Shown here piece after piece: positions 16,589 through 25,411 of a DNA stretch of 64,000 nucleotides. The notes beneath the pieces are model-generated. The model was not told the origin of the DNA. It was given only the letters and a program-made list of their open reading frames with translations, and did not search any database. This DNA comes from an uncultured Opitutia bacterium (lineage in GTDB: Bacteria; Verrucomicrobiota; Verrucomicrobiia; Opitutales; Opitutaceae): contig CAIQKV010000056.1 in NCBI GenBank assembly GCA_903872505.1, positions 1-64,000 of the forward strand, given 5' to 3'. Both the position numbers and the translations under genes were made by a program. Position 1 is the first letter of the stretch; each line of letters opens with the position of its first letter.

Positions 16589-17338
16589 ATGGCCATGGAG
16601 GAAATCTACATCCGGGGTGAGACCGAGACGGAGGCCCGCGGGCCGTTCAACCTGGAGCAGCTGGTGTCCCTCGCCGACACCGGCCAGGTGACCGCGGAGA
16701 CCCTGTTCTACGACGCGACCACCGAGCAATGGTGCGCCATCGGCTCGAACGAGGGACTCCTGTCCCAGATCCTGCCCCAGCGGAAAAAATTGAAGATCAA
16801 GAGCAAGGCGGCGCTGACCTCGCTGAACGAGGACGCCGATTCCTCGCCCCCCATCACGGTGGACGAAATGCTGGCCGCGGCCGAGGGCCGCACCGCCGAG
16901 ACCTCGAGCAAGAAGGATCCCACCATCGCCATGGCCCGCGCCGCCGCCATCGGCCGCTGGGCCGTGATCGTCATGCTCCTGCTCTCCGCCGGCGGCGAAC
17001 TGCTGCCCGGGGCGGACGCGGTCATGACGCTGGACCCGATGAAGATCCTCCCCTATCCGCTCGTCCTTCTCGGCGCGATTGACCTGGTGCTGGCCACGCT
17101 GCTCGGCCTCGGCGTCATCAGCCTCTATCCCATGGTGCGCTTCCGCGCCGCGGCGGGGCTGGGTTTCGTCGGGTTCATCTTCTGGACCCACGGCCAGATG
17201 ATGCCGCTGCTCGCCCTCGCCGGCGGCTCGTTCGGCCTCTACACGAGCACCATCCTCGTGAGCTACCTGCCCGTTTTCCTGGCGTCGGCGCTCGGGCTCG
17301 CCGGGCTGGGCGCGGTCGCCTGGTTTATGATTTCCTGA
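16589..17338 (+). CDS. Membrane protein with N-terminal GYF_2 (DUF4339) domain
   Basis: 249 residues. The first 60 residues (IYIRGETETEARGPFNLEQLVSLADTG and WCAIGSNEGLL) form a GYF_2-like domain, which in bacteria is often the cytoplasmic head of small membrane proteins. After a Ser/Thr-rich linker there are about five hydrophobic helices (from about residue 125 to the end). The function is unknown. It sits between argS and the YihY gene, with gaps of 61 and 9 bp, so cotranscription with the latter is likely. Confidence 0.75.
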   Translation: MAMEEIYIRGETETEARGPFNLEQLVSLADTGQVTAETLFYDATTEQWCAIGSNEGLLSQILPQRKKLKIKSKAALTSLNEDADSSPPITVDEMLAAAEGRTAETSSKKDPTIAMARAAAIGRWAVIVMLLLSAGGELLPGADAVMTLDPMKILPYPLVLLGAIDLVLATLLGLGVISLYPMVRFRAAAGLGFVGFIFWTHGQMMPLLALAGGSFGLYTSTILVSYLPVFLASALGLAGLGAVAWFMIS

Positions 17339-17347
17339 GCCGCGCCC

Positions 17348-18853
17348 ATGGCCAGCCCCGCCGAGCACGGATCGAGGATCGGTCGTTTTTTCCGCCGGGA
17401 TATCTGGCAGCCGGAGCACCTGAAGGACCGTTCGCCGCGTGGTTGGCTCTACGCCGTCCTGCGCGTCGGCTCGATCACCTGGACGGTGTTCAACGAGACC
17501 AAGGCCGCCAGCCGCGCCGCCGCCCTCAGCTTCAGCTCCCTGCTCGGCCTCGGCCCGCTCGTCGCGGTCGCGGTGCTCGTCGGCGGCTTCATGCTGGGCG
17601 AGAATGGCGATTCCAACCTGGTCGCGGACAAGCTCAGCGACCTGATCAAGCTGGCCGCTCCGCAGCTCGCCCAGTTGGAGACGATGAACAGCCAGCAGGC
17701 CGAAGCGGCCAACGCCGTGGCCGCGCCGGGCGCCGCGCAAAAAATCGCGGTCAACCCAAAGCTGGTCGACCTCATCAACGGCATCATTGCCGGCGCCCAC
17801 TCCAGCTCGGCCGGCGTGCTGGGCGCCCTCTCCCTCATCCTGATCGTGCTGCTGCTCTTCAAGTCGATCGAGGATGCCTTCAACGACATCTGGGGCGTCC
17901 GGATCGGCCGCTCGATCCTGGTCCGCGTGGTGTTCTACTGGACGATCCTGACCCTCGGCGCAGTGCTGTTCTTCGCTGCGGTCGCCCTGCTCGGGGCGGG
18001 CGCCTTCATCAACGTTTTCATGGTACGGCTCCCCGGCGGCGCCGAGTTGCTGCAGATGCTGCGCTGGGCGCTGCCCGCGGTCTCATTCACCCTGCTGGTG
18101 GTGTTGCTGACGGTGTTCTACCGGGTGATCCCCAACACCCGGGTCCAGTGGCGCGTGGCGTTCGGCGGCGCACTGCTGGTGGTGGCGCTGCTGCTGCTGA
18201 ACAACTTCCTCGCGTTCCTCTACGTGAAACGCGTCTACCTCGAGCGCAGCCTCTACGGTTCGCTCGGCATCGTCCCGGTGCTCATGATCGGCCTCTACAT
18301 CTTCTGGTTTTACGTGCTGATCGGCGCCGCCCTCACCTACGCCCTGCAGAACGTGCACTTCCGCAACAGCCAGGTCGCCTGGCACAGCCTCACCGAGGCC
18401 ATGCGCGAGCGCCTGTCGCTCATCGTCCTCCTCACCATCTGCCGGCGGTTCCACGCCTGCCTGCCGCCCATCTCCGCCTCCCAGCTCAGCACCTTCGTCA
18501 AGGTGCCGGCCCAGGTGCTCAACGAGTGCCTCAACCGCCTCGCCGACATGCAGTTCATCACCGCGCTGCGCCCGGACCCCGGGGCCCCCGTGACCGACCC
18601 GCTCTACCTGCCGACCCGCCCGCTCAGCCACATCACCCTCCGCGACTTCAAGCGGCTCGATGACAACCTCGGGGAAGACCCGATCGGCCAGGCCCTCGAG
18701 CACATCGACCCGATCCTCCAGCACTACAATGCCGCGCTCGACCGGGTCGCGGAGCAGGAGTTTTTCCAAAAAAGCCTCGAGCAGCTTTTCGCCGACCACG
18801 CGTTTGACGGGTCGCGGCCGCCCTACGCCATGGGCGAGCCGCCCCGGCGCTAG
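17348..18853 (+). CDS. YihY/BrkB family inner-membrane protein
   Basis: 501 residues. Typical features of the YihY family: the amphipathic start (VFNETKAASRAAALSFSSLLGLGPL), a region with ILIVLLLFKSIEDAFNDIWGV, and six membrane helices to about residue 335. A roughly 165-residue cytoplasmic C-terminal tail follows, with a winged-helix-like part (LPPISASQLSTFVKVPAQVLNECLNRL). The family was once annotated as ribonuclease BN; that assignment is wrong. Its true role is not settled. A strong terminator follows. Confidence 0.88.
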   Translation: MASPAEHGSRIGRFFRRDIWQPEHLKDRSPRGWLYAVLRVGSITWTVFNETKAASRAAALSFSSLLGLGPLVAVAVLVGGFMLGENGDSNLVADKLSDLIKLAAPQLAQLETMNSQQAEAANAVAAPGAAQKIAVNPKLVDLINGIIAGAHSSSAGVLGALSLILIVLLLFKSIEDAFNDIWGVRIGRSILVRVVFYWTILTLGAVLFFAAVALLGAGAFINVFMVRLPGGAELLQMLRWALPAVSFTLLVVLLTVFYRVIPNTRVQWRVAFGGALLVVALLLLNNFLAFLYVKRVYLERSLYGSLGIVPVLMIGLYIFWFYVLIGAALTYALQNVHFRNSQVAWHSLTEAMRERLSLIVLLTICRRFHACLPPISASQLSTFVKVPAQVLNECLNRLADMQFITALRPDPGAPVTDPLYLPTRPLSHITLRDFKRLDDNLGEDPIGQALEHIDPILQHYNAALDRVAEQEFFQKSLEQLFADHAFDGSRPPYAMGEPPRR

Positions 18854-18882
18854 ACGGCCACTTCGCCCTTGCCACCCACCGC

Positions 18883-18906
18883 CGGCGACCTAGCGTCGCC
18901 GTTTTT
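18883..18906 (+). terminator. Strong rho-independent terminator just before the PpiD-like gene
   Basis: A perfect 7-bp stem (CGGCGAC / GTCGCCG), loop CTAGC, and five T residues. The T-run ends six bases before the ATG of the next gene, which leaves almost no room for a separate promoter and leader. Confidence 0.85.
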
Positions 18907-18912
18907 CCCTCC

Positions 18913-20577
18913 ATGATCTCCTGGATCCAACGCTACTTTCAGCACCATTTCCGCATCGTTTTCGCCCTGGTGCTGCTCGCGACCATCATCTCGTTCATCA
19001 TCGCCTTCGGCCCCGGCTCCAGTGTCGGCCGCGGCGGGCAGCGGACCGTGATCACGCGGGAGTTCTTCGGCTATAACCTCGGCTCGCAGGAGGACCAGGG
19101 CCGCCTCTTCGGCGACGCCAACCTCAGCGCCACCCTGCAGACCGGCAACAGCTCGATCGACAGCAGCGACCTCCAGAACTACGCGCTCCAGCGGACCGCC
19201 GCCCTCGCCCTCGCCGACCAGTTTCACCTCCCCGCCACCAGCAACCAGGAAATCACCGACTTTATCAAGGGGCTCCGGGCCTTCGTCGGCGAGGACGGCC
19301 AGTTTGACGCGCGGCGCTACGAGACCTTCCGCGACTCGCTCAAGACCAACCCGCGGCTCACCGAGGCCATGGTCCGCCGTGTCCTCGCCGACGATGTCCG
19401 CGCCGACAAGGTCCGGAAAATCATCGCCGGCCCGGGCTACGTGCTGCCCGCGGATGTGAAAACCCAGCTCGATCGCGCCGACTCGGTCTGGACCCTCGGC
19501 GTGGCCACCGCCAGCTACGCGAGCTTCAACCCGTCCATCCCCGCCACGGACGGCCTCCTCGCCAAGTATTTTGAGGAGAATGCCTTCCGCTACACCGTCC
19601 CGCCCCGCGTCGTCACGACCTGCGCCTTTTTTCCCGCCGCCGCCTACACCGGTTCGGTCGCGGTGACTGACGCCGACGTGCGCGCCTACTACGGCGCCAA
19701 TCCGGCGCGTTTCCCCAACGCCGCCGCCAAGCCGGCCGGCGCGAAGCTCGACCCCGCCGCCGATTTCGCCGCCGTCCGCCCGCAGGTCGAGGCCGCGCTG
19801 AAGCTCGAGCGCGCCCAGCGCATCGCCGCCAAGACCGCGTCCGACCTCTCGTTCGCGCTCTACGAGGGCAAGATCGCCCCCGGCACGCCGGCGTTCGACG
19901 CCCTCCTTACCGCGCAGCACCTGACGCTCCGGCCCCTGGCGCCCTTCACGCACGAGGACGGCCCGGCCGAATTCGGCGGCTCGCCCGAGATCGCCGATGT
20001 CGCCTTCAAGCTCGGCCCCGACCGCGCGTTCTCCGACGCCCTGGCCGCGCCCGACGGCGCCGTGGTGCTGTTCTGGAAGGAAACCCTGCCGTCGCGCCAG
20101 CCCCTGCTGGCCGAGGTGCGCGCCCGGGTCGCCGCCGATTACACCGACAACGAGAAGCGCAAGCGTTTCGTCGAGTTCGGCCGGACCCTCCGCAGCCTCA
20201 TCGAGAACCGCCTCCGGGCCGGGGACAGCTTCGAAAAGTCCGTGGCCGCCGCCGCCGGCGCGACCTCGGTCAAGCTCGAGGCCCGCACGCTGGCGCCGTT
20301 TTCCCGCCGCAATCCGCCCAGCGACCTCGACAGCGCGGTGGCCGGTGCGCTGGACCGGCTGGAGAAGGGCCGGATCTCGGACATGAGCATCGTCAAGGAC
20401 CAGGGCACCTTCGTCTATGCCATCGACAAGAAGCTGCCCGACCTCAGCGAGTCCGGCGCCGCCTATTCCGCGATGCGTGCCCAGCTGGCCTACTTGAACG
20501 CCCGCATCGGCGCCAGCTCCTACCTGGGTGAGATCGTCGCGCAGGAGCTCAAGAAGTCTGAGCCGCCCGTGAAGTGA
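18913..20577 (+). CDS. PpiD/SurA-N-like membrane-anchored periplasmic chaperone
   Basis: 554 residues. One N-terminal membrane helix (IVFALVLLATIISFIIAF) is followed by a periplasmic SurA_N-type domain (DLQNYALQRTAALALADQF, ITDFIKGLRAF, RYETFRDSLK, MVRRVLADDVR). This is the layout of PpiD, the inner-membrane chaperone at the Sec translocon exit. The central part (about 230-420) occupies the place of the parvulin domain, but I cannot point to clear PPIase active-site residues, so it may be chaperone-only. Located between a strong terminator and the TolC-family gene. Confidence 0.78.
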   Translation: MISWIQRYFQHHFRIVFALVLLATIISFIIAFGPGSSVGRGGQRTVITREFFGYNLGSQEDQGRLFGDANLSATLQTGNSSIDSSDLQNYALQRTAALALADQFHLPATSNQEITDFIKGLRAFVGEDGQFDARRYETFRDSLKTNPRLTEAMVRRVLADDVRADKVRKIIAGPGYVLPADVKTQLDRADSVWTLGVATASYASFNPSIPATDGLLAKYFEENAFRYTVPPRVVTTCAFFPAAAYTGSVAVTDADVRAYYGANPARFPNAAAKPAGAKLDPAADFAAVRPQVEAALKLERAQRIAAKTASDLSFALYEGKIAPGTPAFDALLTAQHLTLRPLAPFTHEDGPAEFGGSPEIADVAFKLGPDRAFSDALAAPDGAVVLFWKETLPSRQPLLAEVRARVAADYTDNEKRKRFVEFGRTLRSLIENRLRAGDSFEKSVAAAAGATSVKLEARTLAPFSRRNPPSDLDSAVAGALDRLEKGRISDMSIVKDQGTFVYAIDKKLPDLSESGAAYSAMRAQLAYLNARIGASSYLGEIVAQELKKSEPPVK

Positions 20578-20879
20578 TCCGCGGCGCGGGCCCGCGCCAA
20601 CCGTTCATCCCCGTTGCGAACCGCTCGACTCGATTCCACTCGAATCGGAGCCCCGCCGCGTCGAATCTATCCGCGCCATGCTGCCTTCCTCCCCTTATCC
20701 GGCCTCAGTCCCGGGATCCGGCCTGCACCCCGGCAGCGGGAGCCCTAACTTCCTCCCCGGTCGAAACTTTTGCGCCGCCCCGCCGTCTCATCCCCGGGTC
20801 GCCCGTTGACTTGAAGTCGCGTAACTTTTCGACACCAGCCGTGTTCTCAGCATCACTCCCCTTCCACGCCCTTTCCATC
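20578..20879 (+). other. Intergenic region before the TolC-family gene
   Basis: 302 bp without a supported gene. It starts with a perfect 16-bp palindrome (GGCGCGGGCCCGCGCC, 20583-20598) just after the preceding stop. A TTGACT hexamer at 20806-20811 could be a -35 box, but no convincing -10 box lies at the proper distance. A reading frame is open through this stretch upstream of the TolC ATG, but it encodes no signal-peptide-like start and is taken as non-coding. Confidence 0.5.
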
Positions 20880-22430
20880 ATGTCCCGCCCATCCGCCCGC
20901 GCCCTCCTCCTCACGCTCAGCCTAGCCGCCCTCACCCGCCTTTCCGCCCAGGAGCCTGCCAGCGCAACCGTCGTCCCGGCGGCGACGCCGGCCGCCCCGA
21001 CCGCTCCCGCAGCCGCCGCGCCGGCCGCCCCGGAGCTCACCCTCGAGGAGTGCATCGCCCGGGTGCTCGAGAAAAATTTCAGCCTCCGGATCCAGGGTTT
21101 CAACAGCGCCAACGCCAAGGAATCCCTCGTCATCGCCAAGGCCGGCTTCGAACCGACGTTCAACGCCACGGGCTCGCGGGCCCACTCCCAGGGCGTCACC
21201 TCCTTTACTTCCGGCACCATCACGGGCACCGACTTCCGACAGGACCAGTCCGACGTCCGCCTCGGCGCCACGCAGAACATCACGACCGGCGCGGCCTTGA
21301 GCGTGAGCACGAGCGTCCTGCGCAGTTCCAACAACATCCCGCTCAACAGCCTCAACCCGGCCTACGACAGCGACATCGCCTTCTCCATCACCCAGCCCCT
21401 GCTCAAGGGCGCCGGCCCCAAGGTCAACCGCGCGGGTATCGAGACCTCCAAGCTCGGCATCACCATCGCGAACCTCAACTACAAGGGCAGCGTCCTCCAG
21501 GCGGTGCGCGACACGGAGGCGGCCTACTACAACCTCGTCTTCACGCGCGGGCAGCTGGTCGTGAAGCAGCACAGCCTTGAGCTCGCCGCCAAGCTCTACG
21601 ACGAGAACAAGGTTCGGAAAAACACCGGGGTCGCCACCTCGCTCGACGTGCTCACCGCCGAGGTGGGCGTCGCCGCCGCCCAGAACGGCGTGGTCCTCGC
21701 CGCGCAGCAGGTGCGCAACGCCGAGGATGCCCTGCTCGCCCTCACCGGCCAGTTCGAGTTCAACGAGCCCCCCGGCGCCGTGCAGTTCACGCCCTTCACC
21801 GATCCCGCGCCCTCCGTCGGGGAATCCTTCCGCCTGGCCCGCGACCTCCAGCCCAATTACCTCGCCGCCCTCAACACCATCAAGCAGCTCGAGATCGCCG
21901 TCAGCACGGCCCAGAATGGCAGCCTGCCCACGCTGAACCTTGGCGGCGCGGTCGGCTTCAACGGCCGCGACCACACCACCGGCAGCGCCTACGACAACCT
22001 CAACACCCGCGAGAACTACAACTGGCAGGTCGACCTTTCCCTGAGCGTGCCGTGGGGCGCGCATGCCGACAAGGCCCGCGCCCGCACCGCCGTCAACAAC
22101 CTCCACCAGGAGCAGGCCCTGCTCCAGCAGATCGAGCAGACCCTGCTCGTCCAGGTGCGCGCCGCCGTGCTCGCCGTTGAGACGAACATCGAGAGCGTGC
22201 AGATTTCCAACCAGGCCACCACGCTGGCCGAGAAGCAGTACGAGCTCCAGCGCGCCAAGTTTGACGCCGGCCTCGCCACCAGCCGCGAGGTGCTGCAGTC
22301 GCAGACCGACCTCGAGACCGCGCGGGTCGCCAACCTCCAGGCCAAGGTCAACCTGCGCATCGCCGTCGCCAACCTGCACCAGCTGGACGGCTCCTCCGTC
22401 GACCGCTACCACATCGCGCTCGCGGAGTAA
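20880..22430 (+). CDS. TolC-family outer-membrane efflux protein
   Basis: 516 residues from ATG 20880. MSRPSARALLLTLSLAALTRLSAQ is the signal peptide, followed by an Ala/Pro-rich spacer. The TolC repeats are recognisable: LTLEECIARVLEKNFSLRI at the start of the first, long helices such as LELAAKLYDENKVRKNTGVATSLDVLTAEV, and the matching second-half helix YELQRAKFDAGLATSREVLQSQTDL. Such proteins trimerise as outer-membrane channels for efflux or type I secretion. No pump or adaptor gene is adjacent, so the partner system is not known. Confidence 0.92.
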   Translation: MSRPSARALLLTLSLAALTRLSAQEPASATVVPAATPAAPTAPAAAAPAAPELTLEECIARVLEKNFSLRIQGFNSANAKESLVIAKAGFEPTFNATGSRAHSQGVTSFTSGTITGTDFRQDQSDVRLGATQNITTGAALSVSTSVLRSSNNIPLNSLNPAYDSDIAFSITQPLLKGAGPKVNRAGIETSKLGITIANLNYKGSVLQAVRDTEAAYYNLVFTRGQLVVKQHSLELAAKLYDENKVRKNTGVATSLDVLTAEVGVAAAQNGVVLAAQQVRNAEDALLALTGQFEFNEPPGAVQFTPFTDPAPSVGESFRLARDLQPNYLAALNTIKQLEIAVSTAQNGSLPTLNLGGAVGFNGRDHTTGSAYDNLNTRENYNWQVDLSLSVPWGAHADKARARTAVNNLHQEQALLQQIEQTLLVQVRAAVLAVETNIESVQISNQATTLAEKQYELQRAKFDAGLATSREVLQSQTDLETARVANLQAKVNLRIAVANLHQLDGSSVDRYHIALAE

Positions 22431-22472
22431 GGGCGGGTGGAACGCGTGGTCCCAAACGCGTTGGCCTGGAAA

Positions 22473-22527
22473 TGGAGCCGCGGCGCCCTCGCCGCGGATG
22501 ACGTCTGAAACGCGGCGGGGGCGCCGC
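22473..22527. repeat. Inverted repeat (GGAGCCGCGGCGCCCTCGCCG type)
   Basis: Arms at 22480-22496 and 22511-22527 are reverse complements over 17 nt with one mismatch. The first 22 nt (22473-22494) recur exactly at 32152-32173. Just upstream, AACGCG...CGCGTT at 22441-22462 forms another hairpin. It lies between the convergent tolC-like and miaA genes. Confidence 0.75.
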
Positions 22528-22545
22528 ATCCCCAAAATCAGCCTC

Positions 22546-23448
22546 TCACGAGCCGAACAGCCCGCCGACCGTCAGGCCGGCCACCGCCACCGTCCGGTGC
22601 GGGGGCAGCTGGGTGCGAAACCAGGTGCGCTGCTTCTTCACCAGCGCCCGCGTGTTTTTCACGATTTCCGCCGCGAGTTTTTCCTCCGGCAGCCTGCCGT
22701 CGAGCAGGTCGATCACCTCCCGGTAGCCGATCGCCCGGGCCGCGCTCGGGTTGTCCCGCAGCCCGGCCCCGAGCAGCTGCCGCACCTCGTCCACCAGCCC
22801 CGCGCGCAGCATGGCGGCGACCCGCACCTCGATCCGCCCGGCCAGCTCGTCCGCCGGCCGTTCCAGCCGGGTCAGCTCGACCTGCCAATCCGCAAATGGC
22901 CCGGGCTGCCGGGCGAAATCCTCCGCCAGCGCGGGCAGCGTCCGGCCCGAGGCAAGGCACCGCTCCAGCGCCCGCGTCACGCGCCGCGGGTTCGACGTGT
23001 CGAGCGCGCCCAGCCCCGCCGGGTTGAGCCCCCGCAGCCGCGCCAGCGCCTCCGCGGGCGCCAGCCGGGCGACCTCCGCCCGCAGCGCGGCCGGCACGGC
23101 AACCTCGTCCGCCACCGGCGCAAAAAACGCCTTGAGATAGAAGCCGCTCCCGCCGGTCACGAGCACCGGCCGGCCCCGCGCCGTGATGTCCCCGATGGCC
23201 GCCCGCGCCTTTGCGACATACTGCGTGATGTCCATCCGCTCCGCCACCGCACAGATATCGATGAGGTGATGCGGGACGCGCGCCTGCTCCGCCGCGGTCG
23301 GTTTCGCGGTGCCGAGATTCATGCCCCGGTAGAACAACAGCGAGTCGCACGACACGATCTCGGCGTTCCGCGCCTCGGCCCACCGCAGGGCCCACTCCGT
23401 CTTGCCGACGGCGGTGCAGCCCGTGAGGACGTGGAGCACGGGTTTCAT
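22546..23448 (-). CDS. miaA: tRNA dimethylallyltransferase
   Basis: 300 residues. MiaA adds a dimethylallyl group to A37 of tRNAs reading UNN codons. The P-loop LTGCTAVGKTEWAL is near the N-terminus, followed by EIVSCDSLLFYRGMNLGTAKP with the catalytic/substrate Asp, the VTGGSGFYLKAFF motif, and DTSNPRRVTRALE. ARAIGYREVIDLLDG and the tail KNTRALVKKQRTWFR are typical. Start at ATG 23448 gives MKPVLHVLTG. Confidence 0.95.
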   Translation of the reverse strand: MKPVLHVLTGCTAVGKTEWALRWAEARNAEIVSCDSLLFYRGMNLGTAKPTAAEQARVPHHLIDICAVAERMDITQYVAKARAAIGDITARGRPVLVTGGSGFYLKAFFAPVADEVAVPAALRAEVARLAPAEALARLRGLNPAGLGALDTSNPRRVTRALERCLASGRTLPALAEDFARQPGPFADWQVELTRLERPADELAGRIEVRVAAMLRAGLVDEVRQLLGAGLRDNPSAARAIGYREVIDLLDGRLPEEKLAAEIVKNTRALVKKQRTWFRTQLPPHRTVAVAGLTVGGLFGS

Positions 23449-23515
23449 CGCCCCCCAGCCAAGACTTCTTTGCGCCGCCGCGCGAGGCGAAGAATCCGCC
23501 CCGTCCCGGCGGCCG

Positions 23516-24418
23516 CTACAGCTCGTTGAACGCCACCACCCGGTTGCGACCGCGGGCCTTGGCCGCATACAGCGCCTTGTCGGCCGCCGCCACCAGCCCG
23601 GCGCCGGCGGCGACATCGGCCGGCAACTCCGCCACGCCCGCGCTGATGGTGATCCGCAGCGCGAGTTCCGGGCTGATCACGAAGGGCGCCCGCTCCACGG
23701 CCGTCCGGGCGCGCTGCGCCGCCTCCGTCGCCGCCGCGCGGTCCGCCTGCATGACGACCAGGGCAAATTCCTCGCCGCCGAAGCGCACCGCCCGGTCCAC
23801 GTCACGCAGGCCCTCCGCCAGCCGGCGGGCGAGCTCCACCAGCACCTTGTCCCCGACCTGGTGGCCATGCGTGTCGTTGACCCGCTTGAAGTGGTCGATG
23901 TCCATCAGCACCAGCGAAAACGGGTGCCCGAACCGCCGCGCCCGCTCCTCCTCCTCGGCGATGATGCGGTCGAATTCGCGCCGGTTGAGCAGGCCCGTCA
24001 GTTGGTCGCGCGTCGCCAGCCGGCGCAGCGCCTCGAGGGTCTCGGCGAGCTTCAGCGCGTACCGCAGCGAACGCTCCAGCGTGTGCGAGGAGATCTCGCC
24101 CTTCACCAGGTAGTCGAGCGCCCCCGCATTCATCGCCTCGATGTCCACGCGCTCCGACGACTCGGCCGTCAGGAACACGATCGGCGTGCGCGACCCGGCC
24201 GCCACGGCGGCGCGGATGAGTTCCAGCCCGTTGCGCTCGCCCAGCTGGTAGTCGAGCAGGCAGGCGGCGTGCTTGCCCTCGAGCAGCTTCGCGAGCCCCT
24301 CCTCAAACGTCCCGGCCCAGTCCAGCTCGAACGCCTCGCCCCGGAAGTTCTTGAAATGCGCCTGCGTGAGCCGGTACTGCAGCCGGTCGTCGTCGATCAG
24401 GAGGATGCGCCGGTTCAT
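23516..24418 (-). CDS. Response regulator with GGDEF output (diguanylate cyclase)
   Basis: 300 residues. REC domain at 1-120 with acidic pocket LLIDDD, phospho-acceptor Asp in CLLDYQLGERNG and the conserved Lys in LVKGE. GGDEF domain at about 135-300 with catalytic RFGGEEFALVV, DIDHFKRVNDTHGH and an RDVD inhibitory I-site ahead of the active loop. It should make c-di-GMP and be feedback-inhibited. Its ATG overlaps the stop of the upstream epimerase gene (ATGA), so the two are translationally coupled. No histidine kinase is adjacent. Confidence 0.93.
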   Translation of the reverse strand: MNRRILLIDDDRLQYRLTQAHFKNFRGEAFELDWAGTFEEGLAKLLEGKHAACLLDYQLGERNGLELIRAAVAAGSRTPIVFLTAESSERVDIEAMNAGALDYLVKGEISSHTLERSLRYALKLAETLEALRRLATRDQLTGLLNRREFDRIIAEEEERARRFGHPFSLVLMDIDHFKRVNDTHGHQVGDKVLVELARRLAEGLRDVDRAVRFGGEEFALVVMQADRAAATEAAQRARTAVERAPFVISPELALRITISAGVAELPADVAAGAGLVAAADKALYAAKARGRNRVVAFNEL

Positions 24419-25368
24419 GACAGGACGGGCACCGCCGGGCCGTTGATGAGTTCCGCCAACCCCTCGGCCACGCCCATGCGCGCCGTGAAACCGAGCTCCG
24501 CCGCCGCCGCCGCGGGGTCGCCCAGCGAGTGGACGATATCCCCGGCCCGCGCGGGCCGGTGCACCGGCGCGGCGGCCCCGGCGTGGCGCGCGGCAAAAAT
24601 CCCCGCCAGGTCGAGCAGCGACGTCGCGCGCCCCGTGCAGATGTTGGCCGCCCCCGAAACCACCCCGGGTCGCGTCGCCGCGAGCAGGTTGGCGCGGGCC
24701 ACGTCGCGCACCGCGATGAAGTCGCGGGTCTGCCGGCCGTCGCCGTAGATCGTCACCGGCCGGCCCTCGCGGTCGCACCGCGCGAAGATCGAGATCACCC
24801 CCGAGTAGGGCGACGACGGGTCCTGCCGCGGCCCGAACACGTTGAAGTACCGCTGGCAGCGGACCGTGAAACCGTAGCACGCGCCGTGGCCGAGCAGCAG
24901 CGCCTCGGCGGCGAGCTTCGCCGCGCCATACGGGCTGACGGGCCGCTTCTCCGCGGACTCGCGGATCGGCCGCTCGGCCGCGTCGCCGTAAATCGCGGCC
25001 GACGAGGCGAACACCACGCGGTTGACGCCGTGCAGCCGCGCCGCCTCGGCGACGAACTGGCTGGCGTGGACGTTGAGCGAAAAATTCAGCGCCGGGTCCG
25101 CAATGCTCTCCTGCACGCTCACCAGCGCGGCCAGGTGGATGATGGCGTCGGGCTGCTCCGCGGCCACCAGCTTGGCCAGGGCGCCCGGCACGGCGACATC
25201 CAGCTCATGGAGGGTGAAGCCGGTCGAGTGCAGCGCGGCCGAGAGATTTTCCCGCCGGCCGGTGCGGAAATTGTCCACGCCCACGACCGCATGGCCTTCC
25301 GCCAGCAGGAGGTCGGACGTGTGGCTGCCGATGAAGCCGGCGGCGCCCGTGACGAGGATCTTGGCCAT
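24415..25368 (-). CDS. NAD-dependent sugar epimerase/dehydratase (UDP-glucose 4-epimerase-like)
   Basis: 317 residues, extended short-chain dehydrogenase fold. The Rossmann glycine motif is GAAGFIGSHT at residues 8-17, followed by VGVDNFRTGRREN, the active-site Ser region FASSAAIYGD and the Tyr-x3-Lys pair in SPYGAAKLAAE. FNVFGPRQDP, YGDGRQTRDF and VRDVARANL match UDP-sugar epimerases. It probably makes an activated sugar for envelope polysaccharide. Its stop overlaps the start of the diguanylate cyclase gene. Confidence 0.88.
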   Translation of the reverse strand: MAKILVTGAAGFIGSHTSDLLLAEGHAVVGVDNFRTGRRENLSAALHSTGFTLHELDVAVPGALAKLVAAEQPDAIIHLAALVSVQESIADPALNFSLNVHASQFVAEAARLHGVNRVVFASSAAIYGDAAERPIRESAEKRPVSPYGAAKLAAEALLLGHGACYGFTVRCQRYFNVFGPRQDPSSPYSGVISIFARCDREGRPVTIYGDGRQTRDFIAVRDVARANLLAATRPGVVSGAANICTGRATSLLDLAGIFAARHAGAAAPVHRPARAGDIVHSLGDPAAAAAELGFTARMGVAEGLAELINGPAVPVLS

Positions 25369-25411
25369 GGCGGGAGGCTACCGCGGCGGGGCGGTGGCGC
25401 AAGCCGTCTTG

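Noticed and set aside
17348-18853. Annotation of the YihY/BrkB protein as ribonuclease BN
   Set aside because: That name is a historical mis-assignment; the protein is a membrane protein without nuclease motifs.
20583-20598. Perfect 16-bp palindrome GGCGCGGGCCCGCGCC considered as a terminator
   Set aside because: It has no loop and no T-run; kept only as part of the intergenic description.
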